Origin: Bursaphelenchus xylophilus
Lineage: Eukaryota > Nematoda > Chromadorea > Rhabditida > Aphelenchoididae
DNA length: 64,000 nt
Assembly: GCA_904066235.2 (NCBI GenBank)
Contig: CAJFCV020000002.1
Location: 4,464,001 to 4,528,000, forward strand
Direction of reading: 5' to 3'
Position numbers and translations under genes: made by a program. Shown piece by piece: positions 34,211 through 45,800 of the stretch (position 1 is the stretch's first letter; every line of letters starts with the position of its first letter). The notes under the pieces were generated by a model. The model was not told where the DNA came from and did no database searches. It saw nothing but the letters and a program-made list of their open reading frames with translations.

Positions 34211-34431
34211 ATATATGAACTTTAAGAAATAAATGATGAAGCAAAATTTTACGTGATTGTGTTCCGAGGCTGATCTCTGTAAAGTTAACTCTTTTTCTCC
34301 CAAATCTTGAAAAGTAACACAATGACTCAAAATCTTACGAAACGATTCGTCTTCCTCCTCCTTTATGTCCATATGCTTCATTCGTAATTCGAAAGCCCGC
34401 TTTCGTTACTTTTCCTGTCTATTGTTGGGGA

Positions 34432-34722
34432 ATGTATCGCCCGCAGGTTGTGAAACTCCACTATCATGCCGGGATTGGAGATATGACCGAGTGTGGGGAG
34501 AGTGACAATTGCAATTTCAGTCTGGAGAGATTGAGAAAACTGACAGCGGCGAGAGAAGAGAGAAGAGCGGGCGGAGAAATTAAAAGACCAGGTAAATTGA
34601 TTTACCGGATAAGTCATTGAGTGGAATTGAATCATCCTTTGGTTGCAGTTATCATAAAACATTACGACGAAGAATCGACGAGTTCATCGAGTTCAACCAT
34701 TCAACGGCAGACATCTGTGTAA
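34432..34722 (+). CDS. Small two-exon gene, 77 residues, PDZ-ligand-like C-terminus
   Basis: Exons are 34432-34591 and 34649-34722, separated by a 57-bp intron (GTAAAT … GGTTGCAG, phase 1). The product begins MYRPQVVKLHYHAGIGDMTE, has an Arg/Glu-rich, probably helical middle (SLERLRKLTAAREERRAGGE), an acidic/Ser-rich segment (HYDEESTSSSSS) and ends TIQRQTSV. The final T-S-V fits a class I PDZ-binding motif (S/T-x-hydrophobic). There is no signal peptide or membrane segment. Both splice sites and the frame continuity support a real gene. A 5' exon may exist upstream (a signal-peptide-like frame starts at 34322, but its donor is in the wrong phase). AATAAA at 34812. I do not recognise the family. 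Confidence 0.5.
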
Positions 34723-34811
34723 CTGCGGCTTTGGCAGAATGTGTTGCATACTCTGCAAGATTTAAAGTTGTTCTTATTACTTCAAAATGTTATAAAAAAC
34801 CGTGTGATTCA

Positions 34812-34817
34812 AATAAA
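34812..34817 (+). terminator. AATAAA poly(A) signal of the small gene
   Basis: It lies 90 bp after the stop at 34722 and about 100 bp before the next ATG (34918). A T-rich stretch and an AG acceptor-like site (TTTTCCAAG, ending about 34882) follow. Confidence 0.5.
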
Positions 34818-34917
34818 AATGGGATGGATTTTTCAAAAAACTTTTTGAGTTCATTTTGCGAACTTTATTTTCATTTTCCAAGATTTTGTGCATTTGTGGT
34901 TGTGTTCCCCGAAGAAA

Positions 34918-36428
34918 ATGTTGCTCTCGCTTCCACGCCTCGGCCGCCGCGTTCTGGAAAAGGCCTTTCCTTTGTTCAAAATGGGAGGGAAGACTGTTAG
35001 ATTGGAAGTTGCCACTCCCAAAGACGCTGATCTCATGTTCGAGTTGGCAATGGTCGCGTTTGCACCGGATGAGCCGACCAGTGGAGCGCTTGGTTAGTTG
35101 TGATAGGATCTCTTTTCAAAAGACTAGTGATTTATCGGCAGTTCTCATTAAATTCCGATTTCAGCCAACCCCCGAGAAGAAGTTGGGGATGCTTATCGAG
35201 AGGCTTTTGCGGATTACCTCCAATATCCCTACAGTATCATAGCGTTCGATGGGGACAAGCCGATCGCATATTATGCCAACAAAGCCCTGGATGTGAAGGA
35301 TTTGAAGGAGAAAGAGGAAATCGATGTGATTGAGGAGAAGAATGGAAACGTAATTGGGAGACCGAAAAAGGATCTCGGACCTGGTAAGTGTAGGGAAACG
35401 ATCCTAAAAACTTACAGGGGAAGTACTCCAAGTGCGACGCTCAGATTTTGACGAAACTTGGCACAAATTTAGAATAATTTTTTCTAAGATATATGCGAGA
35501 ATCCTAGCTCGCGCTTTGCAGAAACAACCGAAATTTTTAGATCGAAAGTCGGCGAAAATTTAGAACTTTTTGCCGAATTCCGCACAAAAAGTTTCATGCC
35601 TATTTCTACCGTAAAGAATAATGTTTCTATAAAAAATCAAATTTTTCCGCACGAGACTGCCAAAGTTATGGCCAAAAAGCCTTTTTCTCTCTGACCGCTC
35701 TCCACGTTTAGCGTGCTTTCTCGGCGGCAAAAAATCGTTCGATATATCGGCGGCGCCCGCAAAGCGCGAACTAAAACTTTCAGGAATTGATATTCAGTCC
35801 ATACCCGACGTGTGTGCAAAATTTAACGAAAATATGAGCGTCGCACTTGGAGTACTTCCCCTGTTAGTAGAATTAAAGAATTGAGCGTCTTGGAAAATTT
35901 TTGGCGCGTTATGCAAGGCGTAGTGTACTGTCTTGATAATTTCAGAAATCGACGAAGTCAACAAGACCTTCAAAAGTCGCGAAGGAGCTCGTTTGGTCGC
36001 CTTGTTGAATCATTTTGACTTGATGACTCGTAATTTCATCCCAAAAGACGCCACCAAGCTCTACCGACAAGGCCAATTGGGTGTAATTAGAGAGTACAGA
36101 CAGTAAGCCATCTTCTAACCAAACCATTTTCCTCGCTTACAGACAGCAACTCACCCCCTTCCTCTTCAAGAAACACGCTCAACTTGGAGTCGAAGCCGGA
36201 TTCAAATATATTGATGGTTTGTTTACCGCTAGTGGTACCGAAGCTTACGCGTTGAATGCTGGGATGAAACACACCTTGGAAGTTCCTTATAAGGAGTTTA
36301 TGGATCATGGAGAACGCATTTACAAGAAGCCGATCGGCGATGGAAAAGAGAGATTGACCTATATGATTGGACATGTCGAGGAAATGGCCAGATACAAAGT
36401 CGAAGTTCCAGGATACGGAATTTTCTAG
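34918..36428 (+). CDS. GNAT-family N-acetyltransferase (arylalkylamine N-acetyltransferase-like), 4 exons
   Basis: Exons are 34918-35092, 35165-35383, 35946-36102 and 36143-36428 (phases 1, 1, 2), giving 278 residues. If translation starts at the second Met (34981) the protein is 257 residues. The start of the GNAT fold is ATPKDADLMFELAMVAFAPD-EPTSGALG, the pattern seen in arthropod and nematode dopamine/arylalkylamine acetyltransferases (F-x-x-DEP-x-x-x-x-G). PYSIIAFDGDKPIAYYANK is the central beta hairpin (beta2-beta3 in the fold). FLFKKHAQLGVEAGFKYIDG and LFTASGTEAYALNAGMKHTL form the helix-strand-helix region typical of the C-terminal half. The classical Q/RxxGxG/A acetyl-CoA loop is not obvious, so activity is unproven. 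The likely role is cytosolic acetyl transfer from acetyl-CoA to an amine. Intron 2 contains a 449-bp MITE. Confidence 0.82.
35415..35863. mobile_element. PIF/Harbinger-like MITE in intron 2 of the acetyltransferase
   Basis: The terminal inverted repeats CAGGGGAAGTACTCCAAGTG … are perfect for about 29 bp at both ends (right end …GAGTACTTCCCCTG). A 3-bp direct repeat TTA flanks them (35412-35414 and 35864-35866). A TTA/TAA duplication is characteristic of PIF/Harbinger elements (known), but the terminal CAGGG also resembles hAT ends, whose 8-bp duplication is absent here. There is no transposase frame. The perfect ends suggest a recent insertion. It does not disturb the splice sites. Confidence 0.85.
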
Positions 36429-36893
36429 ATATTTATTAATTTTTACAGTGATAAAAGAATTTTGTATTTCTTTTCGACCATTTTGGCAAATATTTATAAT
36501 ATAACGAAGGACAGACTATAATTCTTTTCGAAAAATCATAGCTTGAATATCTTGCCGCTTCTACAGGGTGTTCAGTGAATTCTGGAAAAAGCTATTACGA
36601 AAACTATCCGCCGAGCATCCGCCAATCAGATGAATCATATTTTTGGTTGCTCAAAATTTCTTTCTCATCATAATTTATTAAATGAGTTTATTTTTTTCTC
36701 CGCCGATTTCTCCGCCGTATTGCCGTTTTTTCATCTGCCAGCCGGCCAAAGACGTAATTAGTCGTATTTTGACGCCATGCCACCAGGAATATCATACGCT
36801 TTGGCTTTAGCCAATTTTGACCATCCGGAGTCGAAGAAAAATCGTCCGCCGAGGTTGAACAATGTCTTCGCCGACGCACAGAAGTTTGAAAAA
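36429..36893. other. Gap between acetyltransferase and satellite; single mariner-type end
   Basis: It begins with the presumed 3' UTR (a GATAAA variant near 36451). CTACAGGGTGTTCAGTG at 36561-36577 has the TA+CAGGGTG start shared with the elements at 11011 and 24391, but no matching inverted end exists inside the window. The 90-codon frame at 36688-36960 (-) runs into the satellite and is not supported. Confidence 0.5.
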
Positions 36894-39800
36894 TATCAGA
36901 TTGTTCGGCCTGGAACGGGCGCAATTTTGCTGCAAAAAAGGTGAAACTTGCGGTGTTCATTTCGTGAGGCTTCGAATGGTATAGGTCACGTCATTTCACT
37001 CCGACATCTCTAATTGACTTTTTTTCATTACTGGTGCCTAGTATAACATCAGATTGTTCGGCCTGGTACGGGCGCAATTTTGCTGCAAAAAAGGTGAAAC
37101 TTGCGGTGTTGAAATTTCATTTCGTGAGGTTTCGAATGGTATAGGCCACGTCATTTCACTTCGACATCTCTAATTGACTTTTTTTCATTACTGGTGCCTA
37201 GTATAATATCAGATTGTTCGGCCTGGTGCGGGCGCAATTTTGCTGAAAAAAAGGTGAAACTTGCGGTGTTAAAATTTCATTTCGTGAGGTTTCGAATGGT
37301 ATAGGTCACATCATTTAACTCCGACATCTCTAATTGACTTTTTTCATTACTGGTGCCTAGTATAATATCAGATTGTTCGGCCTGGTGCGGGCGCAATTTC
37401 CCTGAAAAAAAGGTGAAACTTGCGGTGTTAAAATTTCATTTCGTGAGGTTTCGAATGGTATAGGTCACATCATTTAACTCCGACATCTCTAATTGACTTT
37501 TTTCATTACTGGTGCCTAGTATAATATCAGATTGTTCGGCCTGGTGCGGGCGCAATTTTGCTGAAAAAAAGGTGAAACTTGCGGTGTTAAAATTTCATTT
37601 CGTGAGGTTTCGAATGGTATAGGCCACGTCATTTCACTTCGACATCTCTAATTGACTTTTTTTCATTACTGGTGCCTAGTATAATATCAGATTGTTCGGC
37701 CTGGTGCGGGCGCAATTTTGCTGAAAAAAAGGTGAAACTTGCGGTGTTAAAATTTCATTTCGTGAGGTTTCGTATGGTATAGGTCACATCATTTCACTCC
37801 GACATCTCTAATTGACTTTTTTCATTACTGGTGCCTAGTATAATATCAGATTGTTCGGCCTGGTGCGGGCGCAATTTTGCTGCAAAAAAGGTGAAACTTG
37901 CGGTGTTAAAATTTCATTTCGTGAGGTTTCGTATGGTATAGGTCACATCATTTCACCCCGACATCTCTAATTGACTTTTTTTCATTACTGGTGCCTAGTA
38001 TAATATCAGATTATTCGGCCTGGTACGGGCGCAATTTTGCTGAAAAAAAGGTGAAACTTGCGGTGCTAAAATTTCATTTCGTGAGGTTTCGTATGGTATA
38101 GGTCACATCATTTCACCCCGACATCTCTAATTGACTTTTTTTCATTACTGGTGCCTAGTATAATATCAGATTGTTCGGCCTGGTACGGGCGCAATTTTGC
38201 TGCAAAAAAGGTGAAACTTGCGGTGTTGAAATTTCATTTCGTGAGGTTTCCAATGGTATAGGCCACGTCATTTCACTCCGACCTCTAATTGACTTTTTTT
38301 CATTACTGGTGCCTAGTATAATATCAGATTGTTCGGCCTGGTACGGGCGCAATTTTGCTGCAAAAAAGGTGAAACTTGCGGTGTTAAAATTTCATTTCGT
38401 GAGGTTTCGTATGGTATAGGTCACATCATTTCACTCCGACATCTCTAATTGACTTTTTTTCATTACTGGTGCCTAGTATAATATCAGATTGTTCGGCCTG
38501 GTACGGGCGCAATTTTGCTGCAAAAAAGGTGAAACTTGCGGTGTTAAAATTTCATTTCGTGAGGTTTCGTATGGTATAGGTCACATCATTTCACTCCGAA
38601 ATCTCTAATTGACTTTTTTTCATTACTGGTGCCTAGTATAATATCAGATTATTCGGCCTGGTACGGGCGCAATTTTGCTGCAAAAAAGTTGAAACTTGCG
38701 GTGTTAAAATTTCATTTCGTGAGGTTTCGAATGGTATAGTTCACGTCATTTCACTCCGACATCTCTAATTGACTTTTTTTCATTACTGGTGCCTAGTATA
38801 ATATCAGATTGTTCGGCCTGGTACGGGCGCAATTTTGCTGCAAAAAAGGTGAAACTTGCGGTGTTAAAATTTCATTTCGTGAGGTTTCGTATGGTATAGG
38901 TCACATCATTTCACTCCGAAATCTCTAATTGACTTTTTTTCATTACTGGTGCCTAGTATAATATCAGATTATTCGGCCTGGTACGGGCGCAATTTTGCTG
39001 CAAAAAAGGTGAAACTTGCGGTGTTGAAATTTCATTTCGTGAGGTTTCGTATGGTATAGGTCACATCATTTCACTCCGAAATCTCTAATTGACTTTTTTT
39101 CATTACTGGTGCCTAGTATAATATCAGATTGTTCGGCCTGGTACGGGCGCAATTTTGCTGCAAAAAAGGTGAAGCTTGCGGTGCTGAAATTTCATTTCGT
39201 GAGGTTTCGTATGGTATAGGTCACATCATTTCACTCCGACATCTCTAATTGACTTTTTTTCATTACTGGTGCCTAGTATAATATCAGATTGTTCGGCCTG
39301 GTACGGGCGCAATTTTGCTGCAAAAAAGGTGAAGCTTGCGGTGTTGAAATTTCATTTCGTGAGGTTTCGAATGGTATAGGTCGCATCATTTCACTCCGAC
39401 ATCTCTAATTGACTTTTTTCATTACTGGTGCCTAGTATAATATCAGATTGTTCGGCCTGGTACGGGCGCAATTTTGCTGCAAAAAAGGTGGAACTTGCGG
39501 TGTTGAAATTTCATTTCGTGAGGTTTCGAATGGTATAGGCCACGTCATTTCACTCCGACATCTCTAATTGACTTTTTTTCATTACTGGTGCCTAGTATAA
39601 TATCAGATTGTTCGGCCTGGTACGGGCGCAATTTTGCTGCAAAAAAGGTGAAACTTGCGGTGTTGAAATTTCATTTCGTGAGGTTTCGAATGGTATAGGC
39701 CACGTCATTTCACTCCGACGTCTCTAATTGACTTTTTCATTACTGGTGCCTGGTATAATATCAGATTGTTCGGCCTGGTACGGGCGCAATTTTGCTGCAA

Positions 39801-42800
39801 AAAAGGTGGAGCTTGCGGTGCTGAAATTTCATTTCGTGAGGTTTCGTATGGTATAGGTCACATCATTTCACTCCGACATCTCTAATTGACTTTTTTTCAT
39901 TACTGGTGCCTAGTATAATATCAGATTGTTCGGCCTGGTACGGGCGCAATTTTGCTGCAAAAAAGGTGAAACTTGCGGTGTTAAAATTTCATTTCGTGAG
40001 GTTTCGTATGGTATAGGTCACATCATTTCACTCCGAAATCTCTAATTGACTTTTTTTCATTACTGGTGCCTAGTATAATATCAGATTATTCGGCCTGGTA
40101 CGGGCGCAATTTTGCTGCAAAAAAGGTGAAACTTGCGGTGTTGAAATTTCATTTCGTGAGGTTTCGTATGGTATAGGTCACATCATTTCACTCCGAAATC
40201 TCTAATTGACTTTTTTTCATTACTGGTGCCTAGTATAATATCAGATTGTTCGGCCTGGTACGGGCGCAATTTTGCTGCAAAAAAGGTGAAACTTGCGGTG
40301 TTGAAATTTCATTTCGTGAGGTTTCGTATGGTATAGGTCACATCATTTCACTCCGACATCTCTAATTGACTTTTTTCATTACTGGTGCCTAGTATAATAT
40401 CAGATTGTTCGGCCTGGTACGGGCGCAATTTTGCTGCAAAAAAGGTGAAACTTGCGGTGTTAAAATTTCATTTCGTGAGGTTTCGTATGGTATAGGTCAC
40501 ATCATTTCACTCCGACATCTCTAATTGACTTTTTTTCATTACTGGTGCCTTGTATAATATCAGATTATTCGGCCTGGTACGGGCGCAATTTTGCTGCAAA
40601 AAAGGTGAAACTTGCGGTGTTGAAATTTCATTTCGTGAGGTTTCGTATGGTATAGGTCACATCATTTCACTCCGACATCTCTAATTGACTTTTTTTCATT
40701 ACTGGTGCCTAGTATAATATCAGATTGTTCGGCCTGGTACGGGCGCAATTTTGCTGCAAAAAAGGTGAAACTTGCGGTGTTGAAATTTCATTTCGTGAGG
40801 TTTCGTATGGTATAGGTCACATCATTTCACTCCGACATCTCTAATTGACTTTTTTTCATTACTGGTGCCTAGTATAATATCAGATTGTTCGGCCTGGTAC
40901 GGGCGCAATTTTGCTGCAAAAAAGGTGAAGCTTGCGGTGTTGAAATTTCATTTCGTGAGGTTTCGAATGGTATAGGTCACATCATTTCACTCCGACATCT
41001 CTAATTGACTTTTTTCATTACTGGTGCCTAGTATAATATCAGATTGTTCGGCCTGGTACGGGCGCAATTTTGCTGCAAAAAAGGTGAAACTTGCGGTGTT
41101 GAAATTTCATTTCGTGAGGTTTCGAATGGTATAGGCCACGTCATTTCACTCCGACATCTCTAATTGACTTTTTTTCATTACTGGTGCCTAGTATAATATC
41201 AGATTGTTCGGCCTGGTACGGGCGCAATTTTGCTGCAAAAAAGGTGAAACTTGCGGTGTTGAAATTTCATTTCGTGAGGTTTCGAATGGTATAGGCCACG
41301 TCATTTCACTCCGACATCTCTAATTGACTTTTTTCATTACTGGTGCCTGGTATAATATCAGATTGTTCGGCCTGGTACGGGCGCAATTTTGCTGCAAAAA
41401 AGGTGAAACTTGCGGTGTTGAAATTTCATTTCGTGAGGTTTCGTATGGTATAGGTCACATCATTTCACTCCGACATCTCTAATTGACTTTTTTTCATTAC
41501 TGGTGCCTAGTATAATATCAGATTGTTCGGCCTGGTACGGGCGCAATTTTGCTGCAAAAAAGGTGAAACTTGCGGTGTTGAAATTTCATTTCGTGAGGTT
41601 TCGAATGGTATAGGTCACGTCATTTCACTCCGACATCTCTAATTGACTTTTTTTCATTACTGGTGCCTAGTATAATATCAGATTGTTCGGCCTGGTACGG
41701 GCGCAATTTTGCTGCAAAAAAGGTGAAACTTGCGGTGTTGAAATTTCATTTCGTGAGGTTTCGAATGGTATAGGCCACGTCATTTCACTCCGACATCTCT
41801 AATTGACTTTTTTTCATTACTGGTGCCTAGTATAATATCAGATTGTTCGGCCTGGTACGGGCGCAATTTTGCTGCAAAAAAGGTGAAACTTGCGGTGTTG
41901 AAATTTCATTTCGTGAGGTTTCGAATGGTATAGGTCACATCATTTCACTCCGACATCTCTAATTGACTTTTTTTCATTACTGGTGCCTAGTATAATATCA
42001 GATTGTTCGGCCTGGTACGGGCGCAATTTTGCTGCAAAAAAGGTGAAACTTGCGGTGTTGAAATTTCATTTCGTGAGGTTTCGTATGGTATAGGTCACAT
42101 CATTTCACTCCGACATCTCTAATTGACTTTTTTTCATTACTGGTGCCTAGTATAATATCAGATTGTTCGGCCTGGTACGGGCGCAATTTTGCTGCAAAAA
42201 AGGTGAAACTTGCGGTGTTGAAATTTCATTTCGTGAGGTTTCGAATGGTATAGGCCACGTCATTTCACTCCGACATCTCTAATTGACTTTTTTTCATTAC
42301 TGGTGCCTAGTATAATATCAGATTGTTCGGCCTGGTACGGGCGCAATTTTGCTGCAAAAAAGGTGAAACTTGCGGTGTTGAAATTTCATTTCGTGAGGTT
42401 TCGAATGGTATAGGCCACGTCATTTCACTCCGACATCTCTAATTGACTTTTTTTCATTACTGGTGCCTAGTATAATATCAGATTGTTCGGCCTGGTACGG
42501 GCGCAATTTTGCTGCAAAAAAGGTGAAACTTGCGGTGTTGAAATTTCATTTCGTGAGGTTTCGAATGGTATAGGCCACGTCATTTCACTCCGACATCTCT
42601 AATTGACTTTTTTTCATTACTGGTGCCTAGTATAATATCAGATTGTTCGGCCTGGTACGGGCGCAATTTTGCTGCAAAAAAGGTGAAACTTGCGGTGTTG
42701 AAATTTCATTTCGTGAGGTTTCGAATGGTATAGGCCACGTCATTTCACTCCGACATCTCTAATTGACTTTTTTTCATTACTGGTGCCTAGTATAATATCA

Positions 42801-45800
42801 GATTGTTCGGCCTGGTACGGGCGCAATTTTGCTGCAAAAAAGGTGAAACTTGCGGTGTTGAAATTTCATTTCGTGAGGTTTCGAATGGTATAGGTCACAT
42901 CATTTCACTCCGACATCTCTAATTGACTTTTTTTCATTACTGGTGCCTAGTATAATATCAGATTGTTCGGCCTGGTACGGGCGCAATTTTGCTGCAAAAA
43001 AGGTGAAACTTGCGGTGTTGAAATTTCATTTCGTGAGGTTTCGTATGGTATAGGTCACATCATTTCACTCCGACATCTCTAATTGACTTTTTTTCATTAC
43101 TGGTGCCTAGTATAATATCAGATTGTTCGGCCTGGTACGGGCGCAATTTTGCTGCAAAAAAGGTGAAACTTGCGGTGTTGAAATTTCATTTCGTGAGGTT
43201 TCGAATGGTATAGGTCACATCATTTCACTCCGACATCTCTAATTGACTTTTTTTCATTACTGGTGCCTAGTATAATATCAGATTGTTCGGCCTGGTACGG
43301 GCGCAATTTTGCTGCAAAAAAGGTGAAACTTGCGGTGTTGAAATTTCATTTCGTGAGGTTTCGAATGGTATAGGTCACATCATTTCACTCCGACATCTCT
43401 AATTGACTTTTTTCATTACTGGTGCCTAGTATAATATCAGATTGTTCGGCCTGGTACGGGCGCAATTTTGCTGCAAAAAAGGTGAAACTTGCGGTGTTGA
43501 AATTTCATTTCGTGAGGTTTCGAATGGTATAGGTCACATCATTTCACTCCGACATCTCTAATTGACTTTTTTCATTACTGGTGCCTAGTATAATATCAGA
43601 TTGTTCGGCCTGGTACGGGCGCAATTTTGCTGCAAAAAAGGTGAAACTTGCGGTGTTGAAATTTCATTTCGTGAGGTTTCGAATGGTATAGGCCACGTCA
43701 TTTCACTCCGACATCTCTAATTGACTTTTTTTCATTACTGGTGCCTAGTATAATATCAGATTGTTCGGCCTGGTACGGGCGCAATTTTGCTGCAAAAAAG
43801 GTGAAACTTGCGGTGTTGAAATTTCATTTCGTGAGGTTTCGAATGGTATAGGTCACATCATTTCACTCCGACATCTCTAATTGACTTTTTTTCATTACTG
43901 GTGCCTAGTATAATATCAGATTGTTCGGCCTGGTACGGGCGCAATTTTGCTGCAAAAAAGGTGAAACTTGCGGTGTTGAAATTTCATTTCGTGAGGTTTC
44001 GTATGGTATAGGTCACATCATTTCACTCCGACATCTCTAATTGACTTTTTTTCATTACTGGTGCCTAGTATAATATCAGATTGTTCGGCCTGGTACGGGC
44101 GCAATTTTGCTGCAAAAAAGGTGAAACTTGCGGTGTTGAAATTTCATTTCGTGAGGTTTCGAATGGTATAGGTCACATCATTTCACTCCGACATCTCTAA
44201 TTGACTTTTTTTCATTACTGGTGCCTAGTATAATATCAGATTGTTCGGCCTGGTACGGGCGCAATTTTGCTGCAAAAAAGGTGAAACTTGCGGTGTTGAA
44301 ATTTCATTTCGTGAGGTTTCGAATGGTATAGGTCACATCATTTCACTCCGACATCTCTAATTGACTTTTTTCATTACTGGTGCCTAGTATAATATCAGAT
44401 TGTTCGGCCTGGTACGGGCGCAATTTTGCTGCAAAAAAGGTGAAACTTGCGGTGTTGAAATTTCATTTCGTGAGGTTTCGAATGGTATAGGTCACATCAT
44501 TTCACTCCGACATCTCTAATTGACTTTTTTCATTACTGGTGCCTAGTATAATATCAGATTGTTCGGCCTGGTACGGGCGCAATTTTGCTGCAAAAAAGGT
44601 GAAACTTGCGGTGTTGAAATTTCATTTCGTGAGGTTTCGAATGGTATAGGTCACATCATTTCACTCCGACATCTCTAATTGACTTTTTTTCATTACTGGT
44701 GCCTAGTATAATATCAGATTGTTCGGCCTGGTACGGGCGCAATTTTGCTGCAAAAAAGGTGAAACTTGCGGTGTTAAAATTTCATTTCGTGAGGTTTCGT
44801 ATGGTATAGGTCACATCATTTCACTCCGACATCTCTAATTGACTTTTTTTCATTACTGGTGCCTAGTATAATATCAGATTGTTCGGCCTGGTACGGGCGC
44901 AATTTTGCTGCAAAAAAGGTGAAACTTGCGGTGTTAAAATTTCATTTCGTGAGGTTTCGTATGGTATAGGTCACATCATTTCACTCCGACATCTCTAATT
45001 GACTTTTTTCATTACTGGTGCCTAGTATAATATCAGATTGTTCGGCCTGGTACGGGCGCAATTTTGCTGCAAAAAAGGTGAAACTTGCGGTGTTGAAATT
45101 TCATTTCGTGAGGTTTCGAATGGTATAGGTCACATCATTTCACTCCGACATCTCTAATTGACTTTTTTTCATTACTGGTGCCTAGTATAATATCAGATTG
45201 TTCGGCCTGGTACGGGCGCAATTTTGCTGCAAAAAAGGTGAAACTTGCGGTGTTAAAATTTCATTTCGTGAGGTTTCGTATGGTATAGGTCACATCATTT
45301 CACTCCGACATCTCTAATTGACTTTTTTTCATTACTGGTGCCTAGTATAATATCAGATTGTTCGGCCTGGTACGGGCGCAATTTTGCTGCAAAAAAGGTG
45401 AAACTTGCGGTGTTGAAATTTCATTTCGTGAGGTTTCGAATGGTATAGGTCACATCATTTCACTCCGACATCTCTAATTGACTTTTTTCATTACTGGTGC
45501 CTAGTATAATATCAGATTGTTCGGCCTGGTACGGGCGCAATTTTGCTGCAAAAAAGGTGAAACTTGCGGTGTTGAAATTTCATTTCGTGAGGTTTCGAAT
45601 GGTATAGGTCACATCATTTCACTCCGACATCTCTAATTGACTTTTTTTCATTACTGGTGCCTAGTATAATATCAGATTGTTCGGCCTGGTACGGGCGCAA
45701 TTTTGCTGCAAAAAAGGTGAAACTTGCGGTGTTGAAATTTCATTTCGTGAGGTTTCGAATGGTATAGGTCACATCATTTCACTCCGACATCTCTAATTGA

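Noticed and set aside
33944..34381. 145-codon ORF on the - strand
   Set aside because: It runs through the truncated MITE and the antisense of the pseudogene fragment. It is an artefact of repeat sequence.
34322..34383. Signal-peptide-like first exon for the small gene (MTQNLTKRFVFLLLYVHMLH)
   Set aside because: The only good donor (GTAATT at 34384) joins the next acceptor (34446) in a phase that gives an immediate stop.
38155..38419. 65- and 82-codon ORFs at the start of the satellite
   Set aside because: They span monomer junctions and depend on a local indel. The consensus unit has stops in every frame.
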